A stretch of DNA of 64,000 bases from contig JARVLF010000006.1 in assembly GCA_030849465.1 (NCBI GenBank), forward strand, positions 248,001 through 312,000. Direction: 5' to 3'. A program made the position numbers and the translations under genes. The notes under the pieces were generated by a model, which ran no database searches, was not told the origin of the DNA, and saw only the letters and a program-made list of their open reading frames with translations. Shown piece by piece: positions 17,553 through 27,535 of this stretch. Origin of the DNA: Moesziomyces globuligerus (lineage: Eukaryota; Basidiomycota; Ustilaginomycetes; Ustilaginales; Ustilaginaceae). Each line of letters starts with the position of its first letter. The stretch's first letter is position 1.

Positions 17553-18341
17553 ATGATGGTTGCGAGTCGATCGGGAGGTGGGGCCGGGGGAGGGTTGTCG
17601 TATCATACGGCGGCGTATTGGGAGGAGAGGTTTGGGACGGATCCACGCGAGGTGTCGGGGTTCGAGTGGCTTTCGTCTAGCCAGTCGCTTGTTGCTGCCA
17701 TCCCGCGCGAGCTGCTCCTCCGAGAGGTTCCGGCGCGGATCTTGCACATTGGCGTCGGTACGTCTTTGCTTTCGCTCGACCTCGTACGGCTCTGGCAGTG
17801 TCGGTGCGCAGACTGGCAGGCACGCGCGCGAGAGGTGGTCAACGTCGACTTTTCACCCCGTAGCATCGAGTTCCAACGCACCGCCACAACCCACTTCCTT
17901 GACGAACTCAACCACGCCCATCCCGAGCACGACCTCATGCAGTACGAAACCCTCGATCTGTTGGACTGGACCCAGGTCGTGCGTCTGCAAGGCGGCTGTG
18001 ACCTCGTCGTCGATAAGAGCACCGCCGACTCCATCTCCACAGGCAACGACGTGCGTCTACATGACCTCCCGCCCACATCCCATCCAGACCTCCTCGGCTT
18101 CGCCAACACCGCACAGGCAGAGGCGATACCAACGCTCCAGCTGCTCGGAATCCATCTAGCGGCTCTCGTCAAGCCAGGAGGCGTGTGGCTGTGTCACAGC
18201 TACAGTTCGGATCGATGGGCCGACATCCAACCCGCAGCTTGGCCCTGGAAGCTCACCAGTCGAACCGCTATCCCCGTCGCATCGACCTCGGCCAACGAGC
18301 CCCAGCTCAACCACTACATCTACACTCTGCATCGAATCTGA
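17553..18341 (+). CDS. class I SAM-dependent methyltransferase (METTL13/EFM-like)
   Basis: Intronless, 262 residues. Seen: YWEERFG near the N terminus, motif I as ARILHIGVGTSLLS, an acidic post-I residue in VVNVDFSPRSIE, DLVVDKSTADSI which resembles the D-K-G-T-x-D signature of the METTL13/EEF1A-lysine methyltransferase group, and a final beta-strand region KPGGVWLCHSYSSDRW. The substrate is therefore most likely a protein lysine or N terminus, but small-molecule methylation cannot be excluded. It ends 36 bp from the convergent SRRM1-like gene, so their 3' UTRs must overlap. Confidence 0.82.
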   Translation: MMVASRSGGGAGGGLSYHTAAYWEERFGTDPREVSGFEWLSSSQSLVAAIPRELLLREVPARILHIGVGTSLLSLDLVRLWQCRCADWQARAREVVNVDFSPRSIEFQRTATTHFLDELNHAHPEHDLMQYETLDLLDWTQVVRLQGGCDLVVDKSTADSISTGNDVRLHDLPPTSHPDLLGFANTAQAEAIPTLQLLGIHLAALVKPGGVWLCHSYSSDRWADIQPAAWPWKLTSRTAIPVASTSANEPQLNHYIYTLHRI

Positions 18342-18377
18342 TCTGCACGTCGAAGCGCTTGGATTTTGGTATGGACG

Positions 18378-19574
18378 TTACGCGTGTGACGTGTTCTTGG
18401 CACGATGCAGCTTGCTGCGCAGCGCTTCCTCGCGCAGCCGTTCGGCCTGCGCGGCTTCCCCAACAGCCCTCAGCGGGGCGGATGCGTCTTGATCACTACC
18501 GGAGTCGCTGCGGGGTCGTCGGCCGTCGACTGAGTGCGTCCCGCGTCTGGATGCGCGGTAGTCGGGGGTGCGTGAGCGCGAGCGCGAGCGCGACCTCCTC
18601 GCCTCGCGCCCGCGCTCGCTGTCTCGATCGCTGTCGTTTCGCGAGCGCGTGGCCTTCTCCTCGGCGGTCTTGGCTGCGATTCGTTGGCGGATGGCAGCAC
18701 GATAGTCTGGCGTAACCGAGCGAGAGCGCGAGCGAGATCGCGACTGCGCCCGTCCACGTCGCGGCTCCCGCTCATCGCGGGGAGGCGGGGATGGCGAACG
18801 TCTCCGTCGCGGCGGCGACGGTGATCTTCGCGAGGGACGCCACGAGTCCGCTGGCCGTGCGGCATCTGCGGCCGGCCCACGCGAGCCCCAACCGGCATCG
18901 CGGCTTCGCTCGGTCGTATTGCCGTGTCGATCGCGGAAGCTCCGGCCCGAATCTGTCCTGCGCGCAGCATACGGCTCGCTTCGCCTGGCCGGCGCATAAG
19001 CAGGAGGTCTTGAATCCGTCTCCCTTCTTCCCTGCTCCGAAGGAGCACCTGCGTCCCACCTCGACCGTCTCCTCGCCCCGCCCGTATCGCTTTGCGCGGT
19101 GGATGATGCGGTCTGTGCTGCGCGCTGAGCCCTCTCCCTTGCCTCTCGAACGACGCGCTCTCCCTCCTCGCGCTTGGCGCGGAGCTCGAGCTTCTTCTCG
19201 TCGACAAAGCGCTGCGGCACACCACCCGGGCTCTCCTGCGCCGAGAGCAGCAGTTCCCACAGCTCGTGCATGAACGCCGGCGTGCTCGCCTCGAGGAAAC
19301 CCGTGAGCTGGATCTGCATCTTCTTGGGATCCGGAAAGCGCGCCTCCTCGAGCATGCCCACGGCGTACTCGAGCACCACCTCGTCCTCGAAGCCGAGCAG
19401 CTCCGTGATGCGTCGCGCCATCCACGGCTTCATCACCGAGAGCTCCACCCGCGAGACGTCGAGCTTGACGTCAAAGTGCGCGGGGAACTTGAGCTTGCGC
19501 AGCAGCGACGCCTCCTTGTCCGAGAATCGGCTGTCCTGCGAGGCCGATACGCCCCTGTACGCCGAATCGCCCAT
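18378..19574 (-). CDS. SRRM1: PWI-domain splicing coactivator, SRRM1/SRm160 homologue
   Basis: Intronless, 398 residues. Residues about 1-130 match the N-terminal PWI domain of SRRM1 very closely: FRG-like start YRGVSASQDSRFSDKE, then VMKPWMARRITELLGFEDEVV with the PW signature, and MQIQLTGFLEA plus ELWELLLSAQES. The rest is a long Arg/Ser-rich region with many RS and SP pairs, much shorter than in animals. The human protein binds RNA through the PWI domain and bridges exon-bound factors in pre-mRNA splicing in nuclear speckles. Met at 19574 aligns with the family start; Met at 19595 is less likely. Confidence 0.93.
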   Translation of the reverse strand: MGDSAYRGVSASQDSRFSDKEASLLRKLKFPAHFDVKLDVSRVELSVMKPWMARRITELLGFEDEVVLEYAVGMLEEARFPDPKKMQIQLTGFLEASTPAFMHELWELLLSAQESPGGVPQRFVDEKKLELRAKREEGERVVREARERAQRAAQTASSTAQSDTGGARRRSRWDAGAPSEQGRRETDSRPPAYAPARRSEPYAARRTDSGRSFRDRHGNTTERSRDAGWGSRGPAADAARPADSWRPSRRSPSPPRRRRSPSPPPRDEREPRRGRAQSRSRSRSRSVTPDYRAAIRQRIAAKTAEEKATRSRNDSDRDSERGREARRSRSRSRSRTPDYRASRRGTHSVDGRRPRSDSGSDQDASAPLRAVGEAAQAERLREEALRSKLHRAKNTSHA

Positions 19575-19923
19575 CGTGCTCCAACTGCCACGCAAGCAAG
19601 GGTAGCCGCTAAGCTTGGCGAGCGATCAGGACGCAGATATGTGGTGGTGACGAGAAGCTCAGCAGAGCCAGAACGGCGATGCGCGTTTTGGCAGAGCGGA
19701 AATTCCTCAAAAGCGCACCCGACCGAGGGTCCTCGCATCAGTGCATGTGGAGCACCCCTCACCCAACGCCCTCGGCCCAGACCCATCCTGTCTTCCAGTT
19801 GGCCTAAACCCTGCGCCGACGGCATATAACAACACTCGCAACCAAAGACCTATGCTGGTGGAAACCCAATCGTGCGGTGGCAGAACAGACACTAGCTAGT
19901 TGATCTGGATGGCGTACACGCGC

Positions 19924-20933
19924 TCAGAGCTTGGCGAACTTGGGCGTCTTCTTCTGCATGACGGCGAGCATGGCGACGGGCATGTCGTCCGACTGGAGCA
20001 GCGCCGAGTTGAGCGCCTGGACGTACTTGAGCCCCTCTTCGACGCTAGCCGCAGGGCAAAAAAACGGTGATTGTCAGCATGAGCGTGCAAGTGCTGCTCA
20101 AGAGATCGGATGCGAGGTACTTACCCGTGGTCACGGCTGTGGAGGAGGTAGATCTTTGTGCCGCGCACGGCGATGGGAGCCTTGGCTGCGATCTGTGTTG
20201 CGGTCTTGAGCGCCGCGTCTTCACAAGCAGTACAATATCTGCGTCAGCTCTGGACTCTGAAAGGAAGCGGGAACGATGCGTGCGGGAACAGCTTACCGAT
20301 GACCTGATCTCTGCCGCCGTCGACGACCTTGCTGAGGAAGCCGATCTCCCTTGCCTCTGCGGCGTCGAACTCGCGTGCGGTGTAGCAGAGCTCCCTGGCG
20401 AGCGAGTCGTTGCCTACGATCTTGGGGAACCTCTGCAGCGTTCCGATATCGGCGGCGAGGCCGGCGTCGACCTCCTTGATGCTGAAGCGCGTGTCCTTGG
20501 TCGCATAGCGGATGTCGCAGGCGGACATGATGTCGATCGCCAGCCCAAACGCCACACCATGCGCTGCGGCAATCACCGGCTTCTCGACGTGCTCGAACCA
20601 GGAGATGGCGTCCTGGAAGTCGGCGAGATGCCTGCGCATCGCCACCGCCTTGCGCGCGCCGTCCGGCAGCTCGGCGATGATCGAGCTCAGACTCTGCTCG
20701 TTCAGATCGAGCCCCGCGGTGAAGCAGCGACCCTCGCCAGCAACGACGATGACGGCGACATCCGGATCGTCGCGCACGGTGCGCAGGATCTGGGCAAGCT
20801 CCTGCCACTTGGGATCGATCCAGGCGTTGACCGGCGGACGGTTGAACGAGAGCAGCAGCACCCCCTCGGCAGCGAGCGTGAGCTTGTGGTACTTGGCCGA
20901 GGCGAAGCCGCCGTAGGGCTGGGGAAACGACAT
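19924..20933 (-). CDS. DCI1: peroxisomal delta3,5-delta2,4-dienoyl-CoA isomerase (crotonase family)
   Basis: Exons 20297-20933, 20125-20218 and 19924-20044, 283 residues; introns of 78 and 80 nt. The family shifts double bonds of 3,5-dienoyl-CoA esters during beta-oxidation of unsaturated fatty acids. All three catalytic acids of the family can be placed by spacing: D134 in [10 protein letters not shown]154 in IKEVDAG and D162 in [10 protein letters not shown]; the last segment is diagnostic for dienoyl-CoA isomerases against plain hydratases. The oxyanion-hole segment [12 protein letters not shown] is present. The protein ends in AKL, a type-1 peroxisomal targeting signal, visible only after correct splicing to the third exon. 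Confidence 0.92.
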
Positions 20934-21312
20934 CTTGCAGCGAAGCGGTAGTCGAGGCGGTGATCAAGGGAGGAGAGAGGCGGCTATAGGTGGAAGGGGC
21001 GAATGTGTGGGGAAGGACGAGGGTGGGGCATGTGCAGCTGCCGGGAACGCTTGGCCGCGCTTACCGGTTAGCCTCCTCTCGAAATTCCCGGCAACACCGC
21101 GGCGCACTTCCGAATCGGATCGCGGATCGGCGATCTCGATAGTCTGCTCAACCGTTCTTCTCACCGCACCATCCTCCTCGCTCTCAGGCTAGAATCGCAA
21201 AGCACTCGCACTCGGGTGCCAGTGCTCTCGTAGGACGCTGGCTGCATGAAGGGTAACAGCGCTGAGTGGCGCGATTCGGACAAGGCTGGAGCATGATACA
21301 TCGGCACTGCTG
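20934..21312. other. intergenic, promoter of the isomerase gene and 3' region of the mitochondrial-type gene
   Basis: Nothing beyond promoter and UTR sequence is seen. Both flanking genes are on the minus strand. Confidence 0.5.
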
Positions 21313-21943
21313 CTACTCGGAGCCGCCGTTGGATGACTCGGCGTTGCGTGACCGCTGCGTTGTTTGGCGGTTGAACGCAGCCGCGAGGCTCTGCAGCGGC
21401 GACTGTGCGTGCTTTTCCTGATTGCTCGACGACATGACTGGCCCAGCAAAGGGCATGAAAGCAAAAAGGGCTTGGTCAGCAATCGCCGTACTGGTGCTGC
21501 TCTGCTTCTGGACCGGCTGCGATACCTACGGACCGGTGTGGATGCTGCACCTTCTGCACCGTCAGCGCCTCGCTGCCTCTGCTGTTCTTGGCCCTGCTTG
21601 ATCATGAAGTCGCGTTTCTTGGCCGTGTTGTTCGACTTGACGGTAAAGTAGCCGTAGCCTGCCACCACCGTGAGCGCCGTCCATCTGAGCGAGACAGGTG
21701 TGCATTGAAAGGTCAGCCTGGTAGACAAAGAAAGGGCAGCAGCTGCAGCATGTGTGCTTACCCCCAGAAGATGGCTTTCGGCTGGTTCAGGCCTTGCGCT
21801 TTCGGCGCCTTCCCTGGGCTAGCCGACGTCGACGGACCCGATGAGGTCGAGTTGAATCTTCGTGGCACCGCGGCCCCACTCCTTCGGAATGCAAGCACAC
21901 CAAGACGTTGTGTCGATGTCCAGCCCATCGTGTTCGCTGCCAT
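21313..21943 (-). CDS. small mitochondrial-type single-pass membrane protein, three exons
   Basis: Exons 21762-21943, 21530-21684 and 21313-21437 give 153 residues; introns of 77 and 92 nt have GTAAGC and GTAGGT donors and CAG acceptors with compatible phases. Seen: an N-terminal basic, Ser/Arg-rich presequence with RRFNST, a typical mitochondrial import cleavage context; a short hydrophobic helix FWGWTALTVVAGYGYFTV; then a charged KSNNTAKKRDF segment and a Gln/Ser-rich tail. This layout fits an inner-membrane assembly factor or a small respiratory subunit, but I do not recognise the family. The third exon is inferred from codon usage and splice phase and is the least certain part. Met at 21928 is an alternative start. 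Confidence 0.68.
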
Positions 21944-22246
21944 GCCGGGACCAAAGAGATCGGACGGATCGAGGTCCGCAATAGATGATGACGAAGGAGT
22001 ATGGTTCGAGAGAGGCGCGATGCAACCTTTCGGAGGCGCTTTCACTTTTTCCCAACGTGTTAGGCCTCGTGCGGATGTGGAGGCGGAACGGGCTGTGCTG
22101 TGCATGTGATGCACAGCTTTTAGAGCTGGACCCTGGCTGAAGCCTTGCCTTCTTGCCGTGTCGCTTCCACCCTCACCTCGCTAGCAGGCTACGAGTTGTC
22201 GACCGACTACCATCTCCTGAGACTCTCCCATCACTGATCAGACACC

Positions 22247-23926
22247 ATGGCCCTCGATGCGGCGCTCTTCACGCTGCAGTTCGTGCGCAGGCGGAACGAA
22301 CCTTGGATCGTCGACATCTACCCGAACTCGGCCGGGCTCGGCGCAGCTCCACCTCCTCCCGTCCCTGCCAAAGATCCGGATGATGTGGAAAGCAAACCAA
22401 GCAGCTCAAAGCCTACCGCCTTCTTCGGCACCATTCCCGATGTAGCTGCGCAGCGGGCGCTCGCTCTAGAGTCGATCGACTTCTCCAAACAGACCCCCAG
22501 CTATACTCGCGTCCGCGCGACCAACCACACGCAGTACAGCACCATCCTGCTCGACGGTCTCATCGACGACTGCCTGCTTGCTTCGATATCTCAGCCCTAC
22601 ACCAACACGAAGAAGAGGGAGATTCAGCTATACAATCCCGATGCTGAAGTGCAGCTCGAAAAGCGCAGCATGACCTTTCAGCAGTCGTGGCGCTTCCACT
22701 TTGGCGATGCCCACTCGCAGCAAGTCGAAGAGTTCTCGTGGAAGCGCGAGGGCGGGCCATCCAGGGGATCCTCGACACAGTCGGCCTACGTCTGCGAGGT
22801 GATCCGAAAACCTGATCCGAGCGTGCTCGCCGCACAGTATCGTCCTCCCGTCGCCAAGGGCAAGCCGGGCACTCTTCAGCTGATGGACTACAACCTCCAC
22901 CGTCTCGACGTGCAGGACAAGAAGGGACTCGAAGTCGCGCTCGTCATGACCCTCAGCGCACTGCTCGACCTCGAATACGACGAGAAGATCGCGGCACGCG
23001 GCGAGCGCAACCTCTACATGTGCACGAGCGGCATGCCGACCGACCTGAGCATGCAGGGCTTCAGCGCCGCTTGGCGCGAGGCGGAGCATCGCCATCAGTC
23101 TCTCGCCTCCTCTGGAAACGCAGGCTCAACACCGACCATCCCGGGCGGTCGTCAGCCGACGCTTGGACGGAGCACGAGCCAGGAGTACGACTCGGCGACC
23201 GTCGACCGGATCGCCAATCTGGAACCCAACGAGATGCTCGTCTCCAAGTGGGGCGCCATCGACGAGTACGTCGAACACGCCATCCGGCTGCTGCGCTGCG
23301 ACGCCAACGGCCAGTCGATGTACCTCATCGCGCTTCACTCTGACTCACCCGAGACTGCGCCTAAGCTGGTGCAGATCGCGGCGGCCATCAAGGCCGCCTA
23401 CTACCGGCTGTCCGATGACGCCAAGGGCACCGTCTACGGAAGATCGGCCAACACGAGCACCATCGAAGATGAGCTCTACCAGTACGTCCAGACTCTCGAT
23501 GCTGAGCCGAAGCAGGCTGCGGCTCCAGCTTCAGGCGAGGAAGCCTCGCGCAGACGCATCATACGACTCGATCCTCCTTCGCCGAACCAAGCCCAGGCCT
23601 CGCAGCCCGCGAGCCCGAATGCGCGCCAGTCATCCGGCCCGTATCAGCCGCCCAGCAAGCTCAAGCTCATCTTGTCCAAGGAGAGGATCCCGGAGCTCGA
23701 GCCGAAGCGCGTCGACGAGCCTCATCCGCACGCGCCCACAACCTCGGCGTCGGTCAGTCCAGCTGCGGGCCAAGGTGCGGGCAGGGCGAGACTCGATGTG
23801 CCCCCTCAGCCGCAAAGGCCGAGTCGACCCACGTCGCCCGCCCATCCCGAGCCGCAACCGCAGCCCGAGCGCGTCGGCAAGGGCAAGGCGCTCCTCTCGA
23901 AGCTCGGAATTCACCGATCAGACTAG
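22247..23926 (+). CDS. conserved-looking hypothetical protein with proline-rich C terminus
   Basis: Intronless, 559 residues; no family recognised. The first 280 residues look like a folded alpha/beta domain: LDAALFTLQFVRRRNEPWIVDIYP at the start, a STILLDGLIDDCLLASISQP segment and MTFQQSWRFHFGDAHSQQVEEFSWKR, with GLEVALVMTLSALLDLEYDEKI later. From about 290 on it has a Ser/Thr-rich linker, one more helical piece around DEYVEHAIRLLRCDANG, and a Pro/Ser/Gln-rich tail ending in a basic KALLSKLGIHRSD. No signal peptide or membrane segment. The strongly coding composition and codon bias support a real gene. It is convergent with the SYLF-HAD gene 39 bp away. Confidence 0.72.
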   Translation: MALDAALFTLQFVRRRNEPWIVDIYPNSAGLGAAPPPPVPAKDPDDVESKPSSSKPTAFFGTIPDVAAQRALALESIDFSKQTPSYTRVRATNHTQYSTILLDGLIDDCLLASISQPYTNTKKREIQLYNPDAEVQLEKRSMTFQQSWRFHFGDAHSQQVEEFSWKREGGPSRGSSTQSAYVCEVIRKPDPSVLAAQYRPPVAKGKPGTLQLMDYNLHRLDVQDKKGLEVALVMTLSALLDLEYDEKIAARGERNLYMCTSGMPTDLSMQGFSAAWREAEHRHQSLASSGNAGSTPTIPGGRQPTLGRSTSQEYDSATVDRIANLEPNEMLVSKWGAIDEYVEHAIRLLRCDANGQSMYLIALHSDSPETAPKLVQIAAAIKAAYYRLSDDAKGTVYGRSANTSTIEDELYQYVQTLDAEPKQAAAPASGEEASRRRIIRLDPPSPNQAQASQPASPNARQSSGPYQPPSKLKLILSKERIPELEPKRVDEPHPHAPTTSASVSPAAGQGAGRARLDVPPQPQRPSRPTSPAHPEPQPQPERVGKGKALLSKLGIHRSD

Positions 23927-23965
23927 ACCACAGAAGCATGCGAAGAAGACATGGATTGCGCGGCT

Positions 23966-26548
23966 CTAGGCAGAGATGTGGTTGTGGATCGCCTGGATCA
24001 CGGCGAGTGCTTCGGACCAGTCGTCGACGCGAATGAGAACGCCGCGCTGATCCGGCTTGTGCTCCTGTTCCTCGGCTTTGGCAAGGAAGGCTGTGTGGTC
24101 GGTGTACAGTTTGTTCAGGGGCGGGGCTGTGGATTGGATGCACTTGTTGATCGAAGACGACTCAAAGTCGGCGTTGGGTTTCATGATGATGCCGAAGTGG
24201 GCGTTGAGCATGGCGGGAAGGTCGGTGGTGGAATCGCCCACAAAGACCGTCACGCCGTGCTGGGAGCGGTCGTTCATGACGCTGAGCTTATCCTTGGCGG
24301 TTCGAATATGCCTGGGGGCTGATTTGCTCAATGCGCCCGTGCCGACATCGTTATGCATCTCGACCTCGTTGGCCCAGACTTCTGCGATCGGCTTTGCGCC
24401 GGAGGAACGCGATTCGATCGCATGCCGGATGAAGGCAGCGCTCCAACCAACACTGATGATCTCGGCCACCACATCTTTGTGCGTGTCCAGCCACGCAGCG
24501 AAGCCATCCCAACCAGCGCGGAACTGCACGTGCTCAGCTCGCGCCAGCAGATCCGCCAGCGGCATGTCTTTGAAGAGTCCGCCGTCTTGCACGCGCGCCA
24601 CCGATTCGGCTTCGACGCAGTCGAGCTGCTCGAGAAAGTCGAGCTGCTCCGTCCACGTCCGCCGCTCGCCGAACGAGGTTTCGAACACCTCGAGCTCGGC
24701 GAGGTACGACTCGGTGTAGTGCGAAAACGACGCGCCGTGCAGCTGCGTCCCCTCGGCCGGCGCGACGAGCGAAAGCGTATCCGACGCCGTGATCGTCTCG
24801 TCCCAGTCGAGGAACAGCTGCAACTTCGGACCAGCTGAAGTGGAGGTCTCGAGCGAGGAAGACGCAGGCGCCGCAGCAGCAGCCCGCGCCGCCCGCCGTG
24901 GTGGCCGCGAAGGCCGCGAGACCGAACTCGACCTCGACACTCCCTCGTCCAGCTCTGGCAGATCGCGCTTCGTCGGCGAGGCAGGAGGCTGCTCTGCATC
25001 CGGCGGAGGGGCTTCACTCATCTTTTCCGCAGGTGCGCTCACCGTGCTCGCATCCTGCTCGGGCAACGTGGGCTCCAGAGGTGAGGCGAGCGACTCTCCT
25101 GCATCCAGCGGCAGCGAAGCTTCTCCAGCCTCGTAAGCGGGGATCTGGTCTTGTAGACTGACCGAATCGAGCTCGTCGGCCAGGCTCTCGACGGCTTTGG
25201 ACGAGCGCGGCGGCAGAGGCGGTTTGTCCTGGGCGCCGAGATCGACGGTCTCCAGTTCGCCCCCTGCGGGCGTGGAGTGCAGCGGCGATGGCGCAGGAGC
25301 CATGCGCCTCTTTCCGCCAGGCGTAGTGCCTCTGTTCTCCCAGTACTTGTCCACCGTCTTGTGGCGTGGCGGTGGCGGCAATGCAAAGATCTCCTTGCGC
25401 TCCTGCTCGGCCTTGATCCTGGCGTCTTCGGCCGCCTTCTTCTCGAGTGCGATGTCAAAGTCGTCCGGAATGCCCGCCTCCTCCATCGCCTCGAGCTCCT
25501 CGGGGGTCGGAGGAAGCTTGAGCCTCTCGCCATCCTGAAGCAGCTCGGCCGATTCCTGCTGTTGGAGTTGGCGCACCGCAACATTGGGAGGGGCGTGGAC
25601 GGGTTCGTAGACCCAGCGTTCGAGCGAGTCGCCCTGAGCGACGCCGGACTCTGCATCGCGGAGCGCGCGGTAGAGCGGATCGACGAGCGGCGGCTTGCGC
25701 ACCTTTCCCTCGAGGATGTCGCGCGCCGTGATGCCGGGCCAGTAGTAGATGCGCTCGTTCTCGTCGAAGCGATGCAGGAATGCCTGCGCCATGGCCTCGA
25801 CGCCACCGTAGAGGCCGCGCGAACGCACATACGAGAAGATGGGACTGCGGTCGATGCCCATCTCTCCGCTGATGCCCGTACCAAAGGGACCGGCAGCGAC
25901 GGCGGTCTCGGCACCCAGCGTCACCTTGTGCGACTTGAACGACTCCATGGCGCGCTCCGAGTTGACGACGAGGATGACATCAAAGATGTCAAAGCCCAGC
26001 AGCAAGCCGACGGCAAGGTTGTTGGGGCTGATCGAGGAAGGCGCACTCCAGCTGCCATCGGGAAGACGGGCGAGCATGAGGCCGGCACCGCCAGCGCCTC
26101 CGAACGGCGCAATACCGCTGCGCATGGCCGTGTAGATGACGATGCCCTTGGCGCGCTTGATGACGGCGGGCGGGATCTTGCGCAGCACCTTGCGCTTCTT
26201 GTGTACGAAGCTCTCCTTCTTCTTTTCCTCCGCCGCCTCGGCATCGCTCAGGGCCTCGGGAGACGCCGAGGCTTCCTTGTCGTTGGTGGGCTTGGTCTCG
26301 ATGCCTTCGACGGTGAAGGCGCGGAGGATGCGTTCGCACTTGGTGATCTCCTCGGGAAAGTCGTTGCTCTTGGGCCAGAAGCGCTCGCCGCCCATCTTGG
26401 CCGAGGCCGAGTTGGCGTAGCCCGACGCCCAGTCGGAGACGACGATCGACTTGTCGAACGCCGTCTTGCTCCACCGCTTCCAGCGGCTTTCCTCGGAGGC
26501 CGCGTCGGCGCCCGACGTCGAGGCCGAGTTGGACGGATCGCTCGGCAT
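23966..26548 (-). CDS. SYLF (Ysc84/SH3YL1) lipid-binding domain fused to a HAD-type phosphatase
   Basis: Intronless, 860 residues. Residues about 30-305 form a SYLF domain: IPPAVIKRAKGIVIYTAMRSG, GAGLMLARLPDGSWSAPS, DVILVVNSERAMESF and SPIFSYVRSRGLYGGVE are all family landmarks. SYLF binds phosphoinositide membranes and, in yeast Ysc84, actin at endocytic sites. After a Pro/Glu-rich linker, residues about 575-860 form a haloacid dehalogenase domain with motif I LFLDWDETIT (nucleophile and acid/base Asp at about 580) and motif IV VFVGDSTTDLPAML (about 770). This suggests a phosphatase tethered to membranes. Start chosen at MPSDPSN; an in-frame Met at 26686 would add 46 residues of UTR-like sequence. 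No intron or stop separates the two halves. Confidence 0.87.
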   Translation of the reverse strand: MPSDPSNSASTSGADAASEESRWKRWSKTAFDKSIVVSDWASGYANSASAKMGGERFWPKSNDFPEEITKCERILRAFTVEGIETKPTNDKEASASPEALSDAEAAEEKKKESFVHKKRKVLRKIPPAVIKRAKGIVIYTAMRSGIAPFGGAGGAGLMLARLPDGSWSAPSSISPNNLAVGLLLGFDIFDVILVVNSERAMESFKSHKVTLGAETAVAAGPFGTGISGEMGIDRSPIFSYVRSRGLYGGVEAMAQAFLHRFDENERIYYWPGITARDILEGKVRKPPLVDPLYRALRDAESGVAQGDSLERWVYEPVHAPPNVAVRQLQQQESAELLQDGERLKLPPTPEELEAMEEAGIPDDFDIALEKKAAEDARIKAEQERKEIFALPPPPRHKTVDKYWENRGTTPGGKRRMAPAPSPLHSTPAGGELETVDLGAQDKPPLPPRSSKAVESLADELDSVSLQDQIPAYEAGEASLPLDAGESLASPLEPTLPEQDASTVSAPAEKMSEAPPPDAEQPPASPTKRDLPELDEGVSRSSSVSRPSRPPRRAARAAAAAPASSSLETSTSAGPKLQLFLDWDETITASDTLSLVAPAEGTQLHGASFSHYTESYLAELEVFETSFGERRTWTEQLDFLEQLDCVEAESVARVQDGGLFKDMPLADLLARAEHVQFRAGWDGFAAWLDTHKDVVAEIISVGWSAAFIRHAIESRSSGAKPIAEVWANEVEMHNDVGTGALSKSAPRHIRTAKDKLSVMNDRSQHGVTVFVGDSTTDLPAMLNAHFGIIMKPNADFESSSINKCIQSTAPPLNKLYTDHTAFLAKAEEQEHKPDQRGVLIRVDDWSEALAVIQAIHNHISA

Positions 26549-27535
26549 GGTGACGCGCCCTGTCGACCGCCTTTGGCTTCTGCAGTAGAGATGCGGTCGC
26601 GGTGAAGTGAGACGCCGTATGATGGTATGGGAGGTGGCAAGAGGGACTGTGAAGGAAGAAGGGTAAGCGGGATGGAGGTGTGCCATGCATCCGACGTCCG
26701 TTCGGAAGTTGGAGGCCGCACGAGCCGAAGTGGAAATGCAGCACCGCTCAACTCAAAATTCAACTCTAACATGATTGCGCCCTGACCAACGCCGCGGACC
26801 TGCATCTCGCACGCAGAAGCCGACACCGTGGATTCTCGTACGAATGTCGCAAAGTGGAGGCTCGGAAGGATCGGCAATGCATCATCCAAGCATAATTTTC
26901 TGATTTGCTTTGCTCGGAACTCGGCAGACGGGCTGGCTGGGCCGTGTGAACTGTGTGTCATCGAGCACTGCACGGTCTGTCATTTTGTGCGCTCGGTCTC
27001 CTCGGTCAAGAACAACAAGTTCTGCCGGTGATGCCCAACCTTGTCAGCCGGACTTCCCTCCGCTTCATCCTCTTTCCTGCAGAGATGCTTCCAATGACGC
27101 TCCACTACAGCGCTCCGCGTGCGCTCCGCGTGGCAGCGGTACAGGCAGTCCTAGTTCAATGCTTTTCACATTAGCACAATTTTTTTTTTTAGTGTATATT
27201 AGTTATATAGGAATATTATATATGTGAGTGTGTTGAAATTGGTAGCCAAGTCGACCTTAGGAGTAAGTCCTGAAAATAGTACCAATAAAGTACCTGGTTG
27301 CTATTATATCTATACCCATTTTATAATCAAAGAATTTTAGATAATTAGAGAGAAAAAGTATATAACACCACGTTGCTCATGCATGATCCAGTTTGCGCAC
27401 GGACTTTAGCTTGCGTCCTCTCAGGGCGTTGATAGCCGGGTGAGCGTTTGTGCAGGCTTTATATACAGCTCGGTCCTTGTGTGCTTCTGATGTGTGCGAC
27501 TCATCTGTTGCCCACCCGTCCTCAAACGCATCATC
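26549..27535. other. divergent intergenic region with AT-rich island
   Basis: Nearly 1 kb without a supported gene, between the divergent SYLF-HAD and reductase genes. It should hold both promoters. The section 27171-27370 is AT-rich and listed separately. Confidence 0.5.
27171..27370. other. AT-rich island, foreign-looking
   Basis: By hand count, 27181-27360 has 49 G or C in 180 bases, about 27 percent, in strong contrast with the GC-rich surroundings. It opens with a run of T and contains TATATTAGTTATATAG and TTTTATAATCAAAGAATTTTAG. A short GC-richer core lies in the middle. It could be a nuclear copy of mitochondrial DNA, an old repeat or an AT-rich promoter block; nothing in it codes. 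Confidence 0.6.
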
